A DNA stretch of 64,000 nucleotides from Pseudomonas fluorescens (GTDB lineage: Bacteria; Pseudomonadota; Gammaproteobacteria; Pseudomonadales; Pseudomonadaceae). The stretch lies in assembly GCF_902497895.1 (NCBI RefSeq), contig NZ_CABVHQ010000028.1:1-64000 (forward strand). The letters are read 5' to 3'. This document shows, one piece after another, positions 17,432 to 25,345 of the stretch. Within the stretch, counting starts at the first letter, position 1. Every line of letters starts with the position of its first letter. The notes below the pieces were generated by a model. It did no database searches, was not told the DNA's origin, and saw only the letters and a list, made by a program, of their open reading frames with translations. A program made the translations under genes and the position numbers.

Positions 17432-19191
17432 GGACTTTGCTCCTGCGCAGCGATAGGCAGGCTCAGGGTGAAAATCGCACCGCCTGGGTGATTGCCGGCA
17501 CTGAGCCGACCGCCATGTTCGTGAACGATAGCGTAAGACACCGCCAGCCCCAGACCGAGACCGTCACCCACCGGTTTGGTGGTGAAAAACGGGTCGAACA
17601 CATTTGCCAGATGCTCTTCGGTGATACCGCCGCCGCTGTCGGCGACGGTCAGGCGCCACAGATGTTGATCAGCCTCGATGCGGATTTCCAGGCGTTTGAG
17701 TGGTTTATCGCGCATTGCATCCAGTGCATTACGCAGCAGGTTGATCAGCACCTGCTCCAGGCGAATCGCATCGCCGCGCACCCATGCCGGGCGAGTCAGG
17801 TGCAGCACGCTGCTGACGTGTTCATCACGCATGCGCGCGTCGAGCAGGTGCAAGGCTTGATCGACCACCGCCGCCAGGTCCAGGCGCTCGCGCAAGCCGC
17901 TGGGACTCTTGCGGGCAAAGGTCTTGAGATGACCGGTAAGGGCCGCCATGCGCGTCAGCATGTCATCCAGTGGGGTGAGGGCTTTATAGGCGTCGTCTAT
18001 CCGACCGTGGTTCAGCAGCAGACGCAGGGTGGCCAGCTGCATACGTTGCGCGGTCAGTGGCTGGTTGATTTCATGGGCCAGCGCGGCGGACATCTGCCCC
18101 AGGGCGGCGAGCTTTGCCGACTGCACCAGGCCGTCCTGGGCGGTACGCAGGTCGCGAGTGCGTTCTTCCACCAGTTGTTCAAGCTCTTCGCGGCTGCGCT
18201 GGCGCATTTTGGCCAGACGCCAGCGCTGGTTGAGAAACAGCAGCAGGAACACCAGCGTCAGCCACAGCCCGGCCGCCGCCAGCCCGGCGTTACGGCTGTC
18301 TTCAAGGGCGGCCTGGGGGCGCCGCAGCAGGTGCAGGGTCCAGCCTTCGGCGTTCAGCGGCAGCGACTCCCACAAATAATCCGCCGTGCCGTCCGGACCT
18401 TCGACACGGGCCAGGTAACTGTTCTCGTCGAAGTGCCGGGTGGCGCGGTGTTCGAGTGGGGTCAGCGGTTGCTTGTCGTACTGACGAGTGGCTTTGAGCT
18501 CGGCCCGATCATTTTCCGACAGCGGCTGCAAACTGCGATAGCGCCAGCCGGGCTGGTTGGCGATAAATACGATGCCGCGGGCGTCGCTGACCAGCAGAGT
18601 GTCGCTGCCCTGGCGCCATTCGCGCTCAAGTTCGGGGAACTCCAGCTTTACCACCATGGCGCCGAGGAACTCGCCACTTTCATTGGTTACCGCGCTGGAC
18701 AGAAAATAACCGGGAATGCCACTGGTCACGCCAACGGCGTAAAAGCGCCCGGTGCCCTGGCTGCGGGTCTGGCTGAAATACGGGCGGAAGCCGTAATTGT
18801 GCCCGACATAACTGCTCGGCAGGCGCCAGTTGCTGGCGGCCACGGCCAGGCCGGTGCGATCGAGCAGTTCCAGGGTAGACGACTGGGCAGCGCCGTTGAT
18901 TTTCTCCAGTTTGCGGTTCAGCACGTCTTGCTGTTCGCGGCTCACCGGGCCCTTCAAGGCGTTGCTCAGCTCCGGGTCCAGCGCCAGCACGGAGGGCAGG
19001 GCGCGATAACGTTCAATCAGGGTGTGCAGGGTATTGGCGTACAGCGCCAGTTGCTCATTGGCGAGGGCGGCCTCGTCCACCAGTGCCTGGCGCTCGGAGT
19101 GACGCATGGCCAGGCCGGCAGCCAGCACGGTGCCAGCGAGAATCAGCAGTGTGTAGAGGGTCAGACGCAGGGAGCGAACGGTCACGAACAT
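17425..19191 (-). CDS. mifS: Sensor histidine kinase, DctB type (MifS-like)
   Basis: 588 residues. TM1 lies at about 10-28, then a double-Cache periplasmic sensor with YGFRPYFSQTRSQGTGRFYAVG (the DctB-type carboxylate pocket) and a second TM near 305-325. A coiled-coil linker leads to the H-box ALAHEINQPL with the phosphorylated His, the N-box NLLRNALDA, and the ATP-lid glycines GLGLGLAVSYAIV. It forms an operon with the sigma-54 response regulator. The expected ligand is a dicarboxylate or 2-oxo acid at the periplasmic face. Name given by context; dctB is possible. Confidence 0.85.
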   Translation of the reverse strand: MFVTVRSLRLTLYTLLILAGTVLAAGLAMRHSERQALVDEAALANEQLALYANTLHTLIERYRALPSVLALDPELSNALKGPVSREQQDVLNRKLEKINGAAQSSTLELLDRTGLAVAASNWRLPSSYVGHNYGFRPYFSQTRSQGTGRFYAVGVTSGIPGYFLSSAVTNESGEFLGAMVVKLEFPELEREWRQGSDTLLVSDARGIVFIANQPGWRYRSLQPLSENDRAELKATRQYDKQPLTPLEHRATRHFDENSYLARVEGPDGTADYLWESLPLNAEGWTLHLLRRPQAALEDSRNAGLAAAGLWLTLVFLLLFLNQRWRLAKMRQRSREELEQLVEERTRDLRTAQDGLVQSAKLAALGQMSAALAHEINQPLTAQRMQLATLRLLLNHGRIDDAYKALTPLDDMLTRMAALTGHLKTFARKSPSGLRERLDLAAVVDQALHLLDARMRDEHVSSVLHLTRPAWVRGDAIRLEQVLINLLRNALDAMRDKPLKRLEIRIEADQHLWRLTVADSGGGITEEHLANVFDPFFTTKPVGDGLGLGLAVSYAIVHEHGGRLSAGNHPGGAIFTLSLPIAAQEQSPC

Positions 19192-19242
19192 GCTGGATGA
19201 ACAGGTGTGATAAGGGAGGGCACCATAACACGAGCCGCCGCC

Positions 19243-19419
19243 GTAGCAGCTGACGAGCTATGCGAGGCTGCGTTCGGCCGTAGGAGCTGACGAGCTATGC
19301 GAGGCTGCGTTCGGCTGCGTAGCAGTCGTAGTCCGACAGATGCTGTCTGCCTGATGCACCGCCTGATTTACCACCGCTTCGCGGCCGACCGCAGCCTCGC
19401 AAGGCTCGTCAGCGCCTAC
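19243..19419. repeat. REPIN with tandemly duplicated left arm (37-bp period)
   Basis: Two 37-bp units beginning GTAGCAGCTGACGAGC (19243) and GTAGGAGCTGACGAGC (19280), then a spacer with GCCTGATTTACCACCGC and one inverted arm ending GCGCCTAC (19419). The spacer resembles those at 40864 and 54575. It lies between the kinase start and the fumarase terminator. Confidence 0.7.
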
Positions 19420-19450
19420 GCGCAGGTGCGTCGTTAAGGTGATAGACAAT

Positions 19451-19495
19451 AAAAAACGGCCGGGCTGTTGATGACAACAGTCCGGCCGTTTTTTT
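19451..19495 (-). terminator. Intrinsic terminator downstream of fumarase
   Basis: A long stem, AACGGCCGGGCTGTTG / CAACAGTCCGGCCGTT, flanked by six A and seven T residues, so usable from both sides. On the minus strand it follows the fumarase stop codon by 21 bp. Confidence 0.85.
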
Positions 19496-19515
19496 GTATC
19501 TGGAGGTTTAAGCGC

Positions 19516-21039
19516 TTATTGCACTTCTACCGCCAGGCTGTCACTGATCTTTTTCTGCCAGATGGCAGGACCGGTGATGTGTACCGACTCACCCTTGCTG
19601 TCGACCGCAACGGTCACCGGCATGTCCTTGACCTCGAACTCGTATATCGCTTCCATGCCCAGTTCGGCAAAGGCCACTACCCGGGATTTCTTGATCGCCT
19701 GGGCTACCAGATAAGCAGCGCCGCCAACAGCCATCAAGTACACGGCTTTGTGGTCCTTGATCGCTTCGATGGCGGTCGGGCCGCGCTCTGACTTGCCGAT
19801 CATGCCCAATAGGCCGGTCTGCTCGAGAATCTGCCGGGTGAATTTATCCATCCGCGTTGCGGTGGTCGGGCCGGCTGGGCCAACCACTTCTTCGCGCACT
19901 GGATCGACCGGGCCGACGTAGTAGATAAAACGACCCTTGAGGTCTACCGGCAAGGTTTCACCCTTGTTCAACATCTCGACCATGCGCTTGTGCGCGGCAT
20001 CGCGACCGGTGAGCATCTTGCCGTTGAGCAGGACGGTTTCGCCCGGCTTCCAGCTCTGCACGTCTTCCGGGGTCAGGGTGTCGAGGTTGACCCGGCGCGC
20101 CGACGGACCGGCTTCCCAGACGATTTCCGGGTAGGCGTCCAGCGGTGGCGCTTCCAGCGAAGCCGGGCCGGAGCCGTCGAGCACGAAGTGCGCGTGACGG
20201 GTGGCGGCGCAGTTGGGGATCATGCACACCGGCAGGGACGCGGCGTGGGTCGGGTAATCCATGATCTTCACATCGAGCACGGTGGTCAGGCCACCCAGGC
20301 CCTGGGCGCCGATACCCAGCTGGTTGACCTTCTCGAACAGCTCCAGGCGCATCTCTTCGATACGGTTGGACGGGCCGCGTTTTTTCAGCTCGTGGATGTC
20401 GATGGATTCCATCAACACTTCCTTGGCCATCACCGCGGCTTTCTCGGCGGTGCCGCCGATGCCGATGCCGAGCATGCCCGGTGGGCACCAGCCGGCACCC
20501 ATGGTCGGGACAGTCTTGAGCACCCAGTCGACGATCGAGTCGGACGGGTTGAGCATGGCCATCTTCGACTTGTTCTCGGAGCCGCCACCCTTGGCCGCTA
20601 CGTCCACTTCAACGGTATTACCCGGAACGATGGAGTAGTGGATCACGGCCGGGGTGTTGTCCTTGGTGTTCTTGCGAGCGCCTGCCGGGTCGGCCAGGAT
20701 CGAAGCGCGCAGGATGTTTTCCGGCAGGTTGTAGGCGCGACGCACGCCTTCGTTGATCATGTCGTCCAGGCCCATGGTCGCGCCATCCCAGCGCACATCC
20801 ATGCCCACGCGGACGAATACGGTGACGATGCCGGTGTCCTGGCAGATCGGGCGGTGGCCGGTGGCACACATGCGCGAGTTGATCAGGATTTGCGCGATGG
20901 AATCGCGGGCAGCCGGAGACTCTTCACGCAGATAGGCCTCGTGCATGGCCTGGATGAAATCCACGGGATGGTAGTAGGAAATGAACTGCAGGGCGTCAGC
21001 AACGCTCTGAATCAGGTCGTCTTGCTTGATCACGGTCAT
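19516..21039 (-). CDS. Class I (iron-sulfur) fumarate hydratase
   Basis: 507 residues from ATG 21039, preceded by GAGGAG eight bases upstream; the frame opens at 21069 but that start has no site. Catalyses fumarate to malate in the TCA cycle. The N-terminal alpha domain carries cluster cysteines (CATGHRPICQDTG, CMIPNC), and GGGGSENKSKMAML-like substrate residues (KGGGSENKSK) are visible. The C-terminal beta domain (about 330-507) has GRDAAHKRM and the GPTTATRMD stretch. Length matches the fused FumA/FumB type. I recall its neighbourhood as PA4333 in P. aeruginosa. Confidence 0.93.
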   Translation of the reverse strand: MTVIKQDDLIQSVADALQFISYYHPVDFIQAMHEAYLREESPAARDSIAQILINSRMCATGHRPICQDTGIVTVFVRVGMDVRWDGATMGLDDMINEGVRRAYNLPENILRASILADPAGARKNTKDNTPAVIHYSIVPGNTVEVDVAAKGGGSENKSKMAMLNPSDSIVDWVLKTVPTMGAGWCPPGMLGIGIGGTAEKAAVMAKEVLMESIDIHELKKRGPSNRIEEMRLELFEKVNQLGIGAQGLGGLTTVLDVKIMDYPTHAASLPVCMIPNCAATRHAHFVLDGSGPASLEAPPLDAYPEIVWEAGPSARRVNLDTLTPEDVQSWKPGETVLLNGKMLTGRDAAHKRMVEMLNKGETLPVDLKGRFIYYVGPVDPVREEVVGPAGPTTATRMDKFTRQILEQTGLLGMIGKSERGPTAIEAIKDHKAVYLMAVGGAAYLVAQAIKKSRVVAFAELGMEAIYEFEVKDMPVTVAVDSKGESVHITGPAIWQKKISDSLAVEVQ

Positions 21040-21074
21040 GAGTCGCGCTCCTCTATAAGACGGGAACATTTAAT

Positions 21075-21117
21075 AAGGTGTCTTCAGTCGGGTGGATCTG
21101 GTCACTGAAAACACCTT
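21075..21117 (-). promoter_or_regulatory. Stem-loop in the fumarase 5' leader
   Basis: AAGGTGTCTTCAGT (21075-21088) pairs with ACTGAAAACACCTT (21104-21117), 13 of 14 bases, around a 15-base loop. In the fumarase mRNA it would end about 35 bases before the start codon. There is no U-run, so it is more likely a leader structure or protein-binding site than a terminator. Role unknown. Confidence 0.45.
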
Positions 21118-21252
21118 TTAAGGCACGCCGGGCATGCTGGCGCGACGCTAAAAAGGCGCGGCAGTATAACTCGCCAACGGCTTGGGCACACCCGTCGGTG
21201 GATAAACGAAGGTCGCATATCACCACCAGAAGCAGATCCCGGGGTATCTGAC

Positions 21253-21360
21253 AAAAGATCAAAAGATCGCAGCCTGCGGCAGCACCTACGCCGACCGCGT
21301 TTATCCGTCGGTTCGCCGATCCCCGTAGGAGCTGCCGCAGGCTGCGATCTTTTGATCCTG
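21253..21360. repeat. REPIN (GGAGCTGCCGCAGGCTGCGA type)
   Basis: GATCAAAAGATCGCAGCCTG..CACCTAC (from 21256) and GTAGGAGCTGCCGCAGGCTG..CTTTTGATC (to 21357) form inverted arms around about 40 bp. It occupies the gap between the divergent fumarase and diguanylate cyclase genes. Confidence 0.75.
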
Positions 21361-21492
21361 GCGTCCGTCCATTCGACGCCAGTAATACGTCAGAACCGCC
21401 TGTCCAAAAATTAAATAGTCATTTCTCAGGCACACCACTAAAGTGGTACATGGCCCGTAGGGTAGGAAACCCGTTCAGCCTTCTTTCGCACG

Positions 21493-22611
21493 GTGAGTCA
21501 AAGATTGACCCATACAGCCATACAAAGTCTGTTGCTCAAGCGCTTTACCCTGGCGACGGGCACCTATGGGCTGGCGTTGCTGCTGCTGTGGCTGGCCATT
21601 CTCGGCGGTCACTACAGGGCGCCGATGAGCAGCGCAGTGATTGCCACGGTGCTGCTGGTCCTCAGCCAGGTCACTTTGCTCGGGGTATTTCTCAGCGGGC
21701 GCAATCTGCGCTTCGCCGACCCGAGCCTGACCGAAGTGCAAGTAGTGCTGGGACTGGTCTGGCAAACCTGGTTTATCGCCCAGCTCGACATGGCCCGCGG
21801 CGCATTCCTGGTGTTCTATGTACTGATCCTGTTGTTCGGCCTGTTTCACTTGCCGCGGCGGGCATTTGTACGCTGTGCGGCGCTGGTGTTTTTCAGTTTC
21901 GCCGGGATCAATCTCTGGGAAGGTTACCGCTTCGAACTGGCTGACCCGACACTGGCAGCGTTGCAAGTCTGTGTGCTGTTTATCGTGCTGGTGTGGCTCT
22001 GCCTTTATGCCAGCTACGTCCAGGCGTCACGCCAGCGCATGCGCCAACGGCGCTTCGCCTTGCAGGCCCACCAGGACACTCTGCGCGGGATGATGCGCCA
22101 GCTCGAAGACCTGGTCGCCACCGACGAACTCACCGGGCTGTTCAATCGCCTGCATTTTCTGCGCCTGGCCACCCGCGAATTGCACACGATGGACGCCGAT
22201 GTCATCCACGGCCTGGCGCTGATCGATCTGGATCATTTCAAACGGATTAACGATATCCATGGGCATGCGGCGGGCGATCAGGTGTTGCAGGCCTTTGCCG
22301 CCGTCGCCAGCGCCTGTCTGCGCGATGGCGATGTACTGGCCCGTTACGGCGGTGAGGAGTTTGTCGTGTTGTTGCCCGATTGTGATGCCGAGCGCCTGAC
22401 CTCCTGCTGCGAGCGTCTACGCATCGCCTTCACCGATGTCGAATTGGTCGGGTTGAGCGTGCCGGGCCTGAGCCTGTCGGCCGGGATGACCTTGCTGGTG
22501 CTGGGCGATGATCTGGATGAGGCCTTGCAGCGCGCGGATCAGGCGCTGTATCGGGCCAAGCGTGACGGACGCAACCGTTGCGCGGCCGCTTGGGAAAACG
22601 TCGATGCCTGA
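21493..22611 (+). CDS. Membrane diguanylate cyclase (SadC-like by position)
   Basis: 372 residues from GTG 21493. The N-terminal half has about six hydrophobic helices (20-180), followed by a coiled segment and a GGDEF domain. The active site is GGEEF, and an intact inhibitory I-site RDGD lies five residues before it, so both c-di-GMP synthesis and product feedback are expected. It sits between class I fumarase and a ferredoxin reductase, the place of sadC (PA4332) as I recall it, but the protein is shorter than the roughly 490 residues I remember there. It overlaps the next gene by 8 bp. No ligand domain is recognised. Confidence 0.85.
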   Translation: MSQRLTHTAIQSLLLKRFTLATGTYGLALLLLWLAILGGHYRAPMSSAVIATVLLVLSQVTLLGVFLSGRNLRFADPSLTEVQVVLGLVWQTWFIAQLDMARGAFLVFYVLILLFGLFHLPRRAFVRCAALVFFSFAGINLWEGYRFELADPTLAALQVCVLFIVLVWLCLYASYVQASRQRMRQRRFALQAHQDTLRGMMRQLEDLVATDELTGLFNRLHFLRLATRELHTMDADVIHGLALIDLDHFKRINDIHGHAAGDQVLQAFAAVASACLRDGDVLARYGGEEFVVLLPDCDAERLTSCCERLRIAFTDVELVGLSVPGLSLSAGMTLLVLGDDLDEALQRADQALYRAKRDGRNRCAAAWENVDA

Positions 22612-23539
22612 ATTACGGGTCGGTGAGCGACAGTGGTCAGTGGCAGCGGGAAGCAACCTGCTCGACGCCTTGAACCAGGCTGGTGTCGCGGTCCCATACA
22701 GCTGTCGCGCCGGCAGTTGCCACGCGTGCCTGGTGCAATGTCTGCACGGCGAGCCGAGTGATCGCAAACCTGATGCGCTGACGGTAGAACAGCGTCAACG
22801 CGGCTGGCGTCTGGCCTGTCAGTGCCAGGTGATCGAGGATTTGCAGGTCGAAATTTTCGATCCGTTGCGCGACGGTTTTCCGGCCCAAGTGGTGGGCGCC
22901 GACTGGCTGAGCCCGAGCGTTCTGCGCCTGCGTTTGCAACCTGAACGCCCATTGCGTTATCAGGCCGGGCAACATCTGGTGTTGTGGGCAGGCAATGTGG
23001 CGCGACCGTATTCGCTGGCGAGCTTGCCGGAAGAGGACCGCTTTCTCGAGTTTCACCTCGAGTGTCGTCAATCCGGCGAGTTCAGCGACGCGGCCCGTCA
23101 GTTCAAGCTCGGTGACCCGATTCGCCTCGGTGAACTGCGCGGCGGTGCCTTGCATTACGACCCGGACTGGCAGGCTCGACCGCTCTGGCTGCTGGCGGCC
23201 GGTACTGGCCTGGGGCCGCTGTTCGGTGTGTTGCGCGAAGCATTGCGCCAGGATCACCAAGGTGTCATCCGGATCATTCACCTGGCCCATGACGCGGATG
23301 AGCATTACCTGGCCAAACCCCTGGCAGCGCTGGCGGCGAACAACCCCAACCTCCAGATCGATCTGCTGACAGCGGCCGAACTGCCTGCGGCCTTGGCGCA
23401 ACTGAGGCTTGTTTCCCGGCGAACCCAGGCTTTACTCTGCGGGACCCCCGACAGCGTCGATGCCTTTGCCCGGCGCTTGTATCTGGCGGGGCTGCCACGC
23501 AATCAACTGCTGGCCGACGTATTTCTGCCCCGCGGTTGA
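22604..23539 (+). CDS. 2Fe-2S ferredoxin / FAD oxidoreductase
   Basis: 311 residues from ATG 22604, overlapping the end of the cyclase gene. The N-terminal plant-type ferredoxin domain (1-90) holds cluster cysteines in SCRAGSCHACLVQ and LACQC. The rest is a ferredoxin-NADP reductase module with the flavin motif RPYSLAS and the nicotinamide motif LLAAGTGLGPLFGVL. Such single-chain reductases pass electrons from NAD(P)H to an oxygenase or other acceptor; no partner oxygenase is adjacent. An enoyl-CoA hydratase follows after 28 bp. Confidence 0.85.
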   Translation: MPELRVGERQWSVAAGSNLLDALNQAGVAVPYSCRAGSCHACLVQCLHGEPSDRKPDALTVEQRQRGWRLACQCQVIEDLQVEIFDPLRDGFPAQVVGADWLSPSVLRLRLQPERPLRYQAGQHLVLWAGNVARPYSLASLPEEDRFLEFHLECRQSGEFSDAARQFKLGDPIRLGELRGGALHYDPDWQARPLWLLAAGTGLGPLFGVLREALRQDHQGVIRIIHLAHDADEHYLAKPLAALAANNPNLQIDLLTAAELPAALAQLRLVSRRTQALLCGTPDSVDAFARRLYLAGLPRNQLLADVFLPRG

Positions 23540-23567
23540 ACGCTGATTTCCCTTCATGAGACTCACC

Positions 23568-24317
23568 ATGACTGACGCCATATTGCTGGAGCGTGAACGC
23601 GGGCTGCTGACCTTGCGCCTCAATCGTCCGGACAAGAAAAACGCCCTGACTCGTGCCATGTACAGCCAGTTGGCCGAAGCCCTGGAGCAAGCCGATAGCG
23701 ATCCCGAAATCAACGCCGTACTGATCACCGGCAGCAGCGAATGCTTCACCGCCGGCAATGATATTGCCGACTTCCTCGAACAGCCACCGAGCAGCCTCGA
23801 TAGCCCGGTGTTCTGTTTCATGCGCAGCCTGCTCGAATGCCGCAAGCCAGTGATTGCCGCAGTAGCCGGGGCAGCGGTGGGGATTGGCACTACGTTGCTG
23901 CTGCATTGCGATCTGGTCTACATCAGCGCGGATGCGAAGTTACGCATGCCGTTCGTCAACCTCGGCCTGTGCCCGGAGTTCGGTTCGAGCCTGATCCTCC
24001 CGCGGATGCTGGGGCAGGCCAAAGCCGCCGAACTGTTGCTGCTCGGTGAAGGCTTTAATGGTGAACAGGCAGCAGCCTGGGGCATCGCCACTGCTGCTTT
24101 GCCCAACGGTGCCGCCGCGCTGGCCAAGGCTCGTGAGATGGCCTTGCGCTTTGAACAATTGGCACCGGGCGCGGTGCAGATCAGTAAACAACTGATGAAA
24201 GCCCCGGACCGCGAGCAACTGCGCAAAGTGATTGAGGAGGAGGGTGCACTGTTCATTCAACGGCTGCACTCGCCGGAAGCGATTGCGGCGTTGTCGGGGT
24301 TTATCAACAGGGTTTGA
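23568..24317 (+). CDS. Enoyl-CoA hydratase/isomerase (crotonase) family
   Basis: 249 residues from ATG 23568 (MTDAILLERE), which has GAGACTC upstream; the ATG at 23556 has no site. Crotonase signatures: NRPDKKNALT, the oxyanion-hole segments FTAGNDIADF and AAVAGAAVGIGTTLLLHCDLV, and FVNLGLCPEFGSS. The usual glutamates for hydration are only partly matched (CPEFGS keeps one Glu), so hydratase or isomerase activity is both possible. Cotranscribed with the ferredoxin reductase. Confidence 0.88.
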   Translation: MTDAILLERERGLLTLRLNRPDKKNALTRAMYSQLAEALEQADSDPEINAVLITGSSECFTAGNDIADFLEQPPSSLDSPVFCFMRSLLECRKPVIAAVAGAAVGIGTTLLLHCDLVYISADAKLRMPFVNLGLCPEFGSSLILPRMLGQAKAAELLLLGEGFNGEQAAAWGIATAALPNGAAALAKAREMALRFEQLAPGAVQISKQLMKAPDREQLRKVIEEEGALFIQRLHSPEAIAALSGFINRV

Positions 24318-24360
24318 ATCTGTCTCCCACAAGGACATTGTGTGGGCTTGCCACGATGCC

Positions 24361-24460
24361 TGTAGGAGCGAGCTTGCTCGCGATGGACGTTAACGATAAC
24401 GCGAGCTTTCTGAATAAACGCGCCGCCCTTGAGTCCATCGCGAGCAAGCTCGCTCCTACA
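24361..24460. repeat. 100-bp REPIN with conserved spacer (copy 2)
   Basis: TGTAGGAGCGAGCTTGCTCG and its mirror image at each end of a spacer containing GGACGTTAACGATAACGCG and GCGCCGCCCTTGAGTCC. The same 100-bp unit is found at 30337 and 52808 (the latter inverted), and as a triplicated form at 2982. Confidence 0.88.
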
Positions 24461-24540
24461 GAGGCAAGGGGTTTGCCCGCGAAGACGTCAGCAATGGCCA
24501 TACAGCTTCAACCAGGCAATCAGCCCCACCAACCCTGAGT

Positions 24541-25302
24541 CTAGTTGCCTGGATTGAGCAGTAACTTGGCCGCCATGACGCAACACACAATGATCAGGAG
24601 CGGCTTGATGATTCGCGGACCGAAACGTACCGCGCATCGTGCCCCTAATTGTGCGCCGATGAATGCTCCTGCCGCCATGCACAGGGCGATCGGTAGAATA
24701 ATGGTGCCCTTGATGGAAAAAATAATCAGCGCGCCAATGTTGCTTGAGGCATTCAGCAGTTTGCTGTTCGAGACGGCGCGTAAAATTCCCTGGCCCATCA
24801 GAAGTACGAATCCGACCATGAAGAACGAGCCCACACCCGGTCCAAAGACACCATCATAGAAACCCACCAAAGGTGCAATGGTCATGGAAAAAACCAGAAG
24901 GCTGATTTTTGCTTTCTTCTGGTCATTGTCGAGTTTGGGGGTCAGTGCGAAATAGATTGCGACGGCTATCAGCAGAATCGGCACGATTGTCTCTAATGCA
25001 GCACGCGGCACCAAGCTGACCGATAAAGCGCCAAAGGCTCCTCCGCACAAGGCCATAATCGCCATCGGCCAACCGCTACGCCATTCGATAATGCCTTTTC
25101 GGGCAAAAGCTACTGTCGCCGAAACCGTCGCCGAAGCGGCCTGAAGTTTGTTAGTCGCCAGCGCGGCCAGAGGGTCTATACCCGCAATCAGCAGGGCCGG
25201 TAACGTAATCAAACCGCCGCCGCCTGCAATAGCATCAAAAAAACCGGCAACCATTGCAACCGCCGTGAGACTCATGATGATGGATAGATCGATACCGCCC
25301 AT
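24541..25302 (-). CDS. TSUP-family (TauE/SafE) membrane exporter
   Basis: 253 residues with about eight membrane helices and the paired family motifs GFFDAIAGGGGLITLPALL (N-half) and GFYDGVFGPGVGSFFMVGF (C-half). TSUP proteins move sulfite, sulfoacetate or other organosulfur anions. A 2-oxoglutarate-dependent oxygenase gene lies 43 bp upstream on the same strand, so a shared function (release and export of an oxygenation product) is possible but unproven. Start at ATG 25302 with AAGGAGTC upstream. Confidence 0.85.
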   Translation of the reverse strand: MGGIDLSIIMSLTAVAMVAGFFDAIAGGGGLITLPALLIAGIDPLAALATNKLQAASATVSATVAFARKGIIEWRSGWPMAIMALCGGAFGALSVSLVPRAALETIVPILLIAVAIYFALTPKLDNDQKKAKISLLVFSMTIAPLVGFYDGVFGPGVGSFFMVGFVLLMGQGILRAVSNSKLLNASSNIGALIIFSIKGTIILPIALCMAAGAFIGAQLGARCAVRFGPRIIKPLLIIVCCVMAAKLLLNPGN

Positions 25303-25345
25303 GATGACTCCTTACTATTATTGGAATTGGAGCATGACTGGGGAG

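Noticed and set aside
17437..19200. 587-codon frame antisense to the histidine kinase
   Set aside because: Composition is typical of an antisense shadow (rich in His, Gln, Arg and Gly) and lacks any domain.
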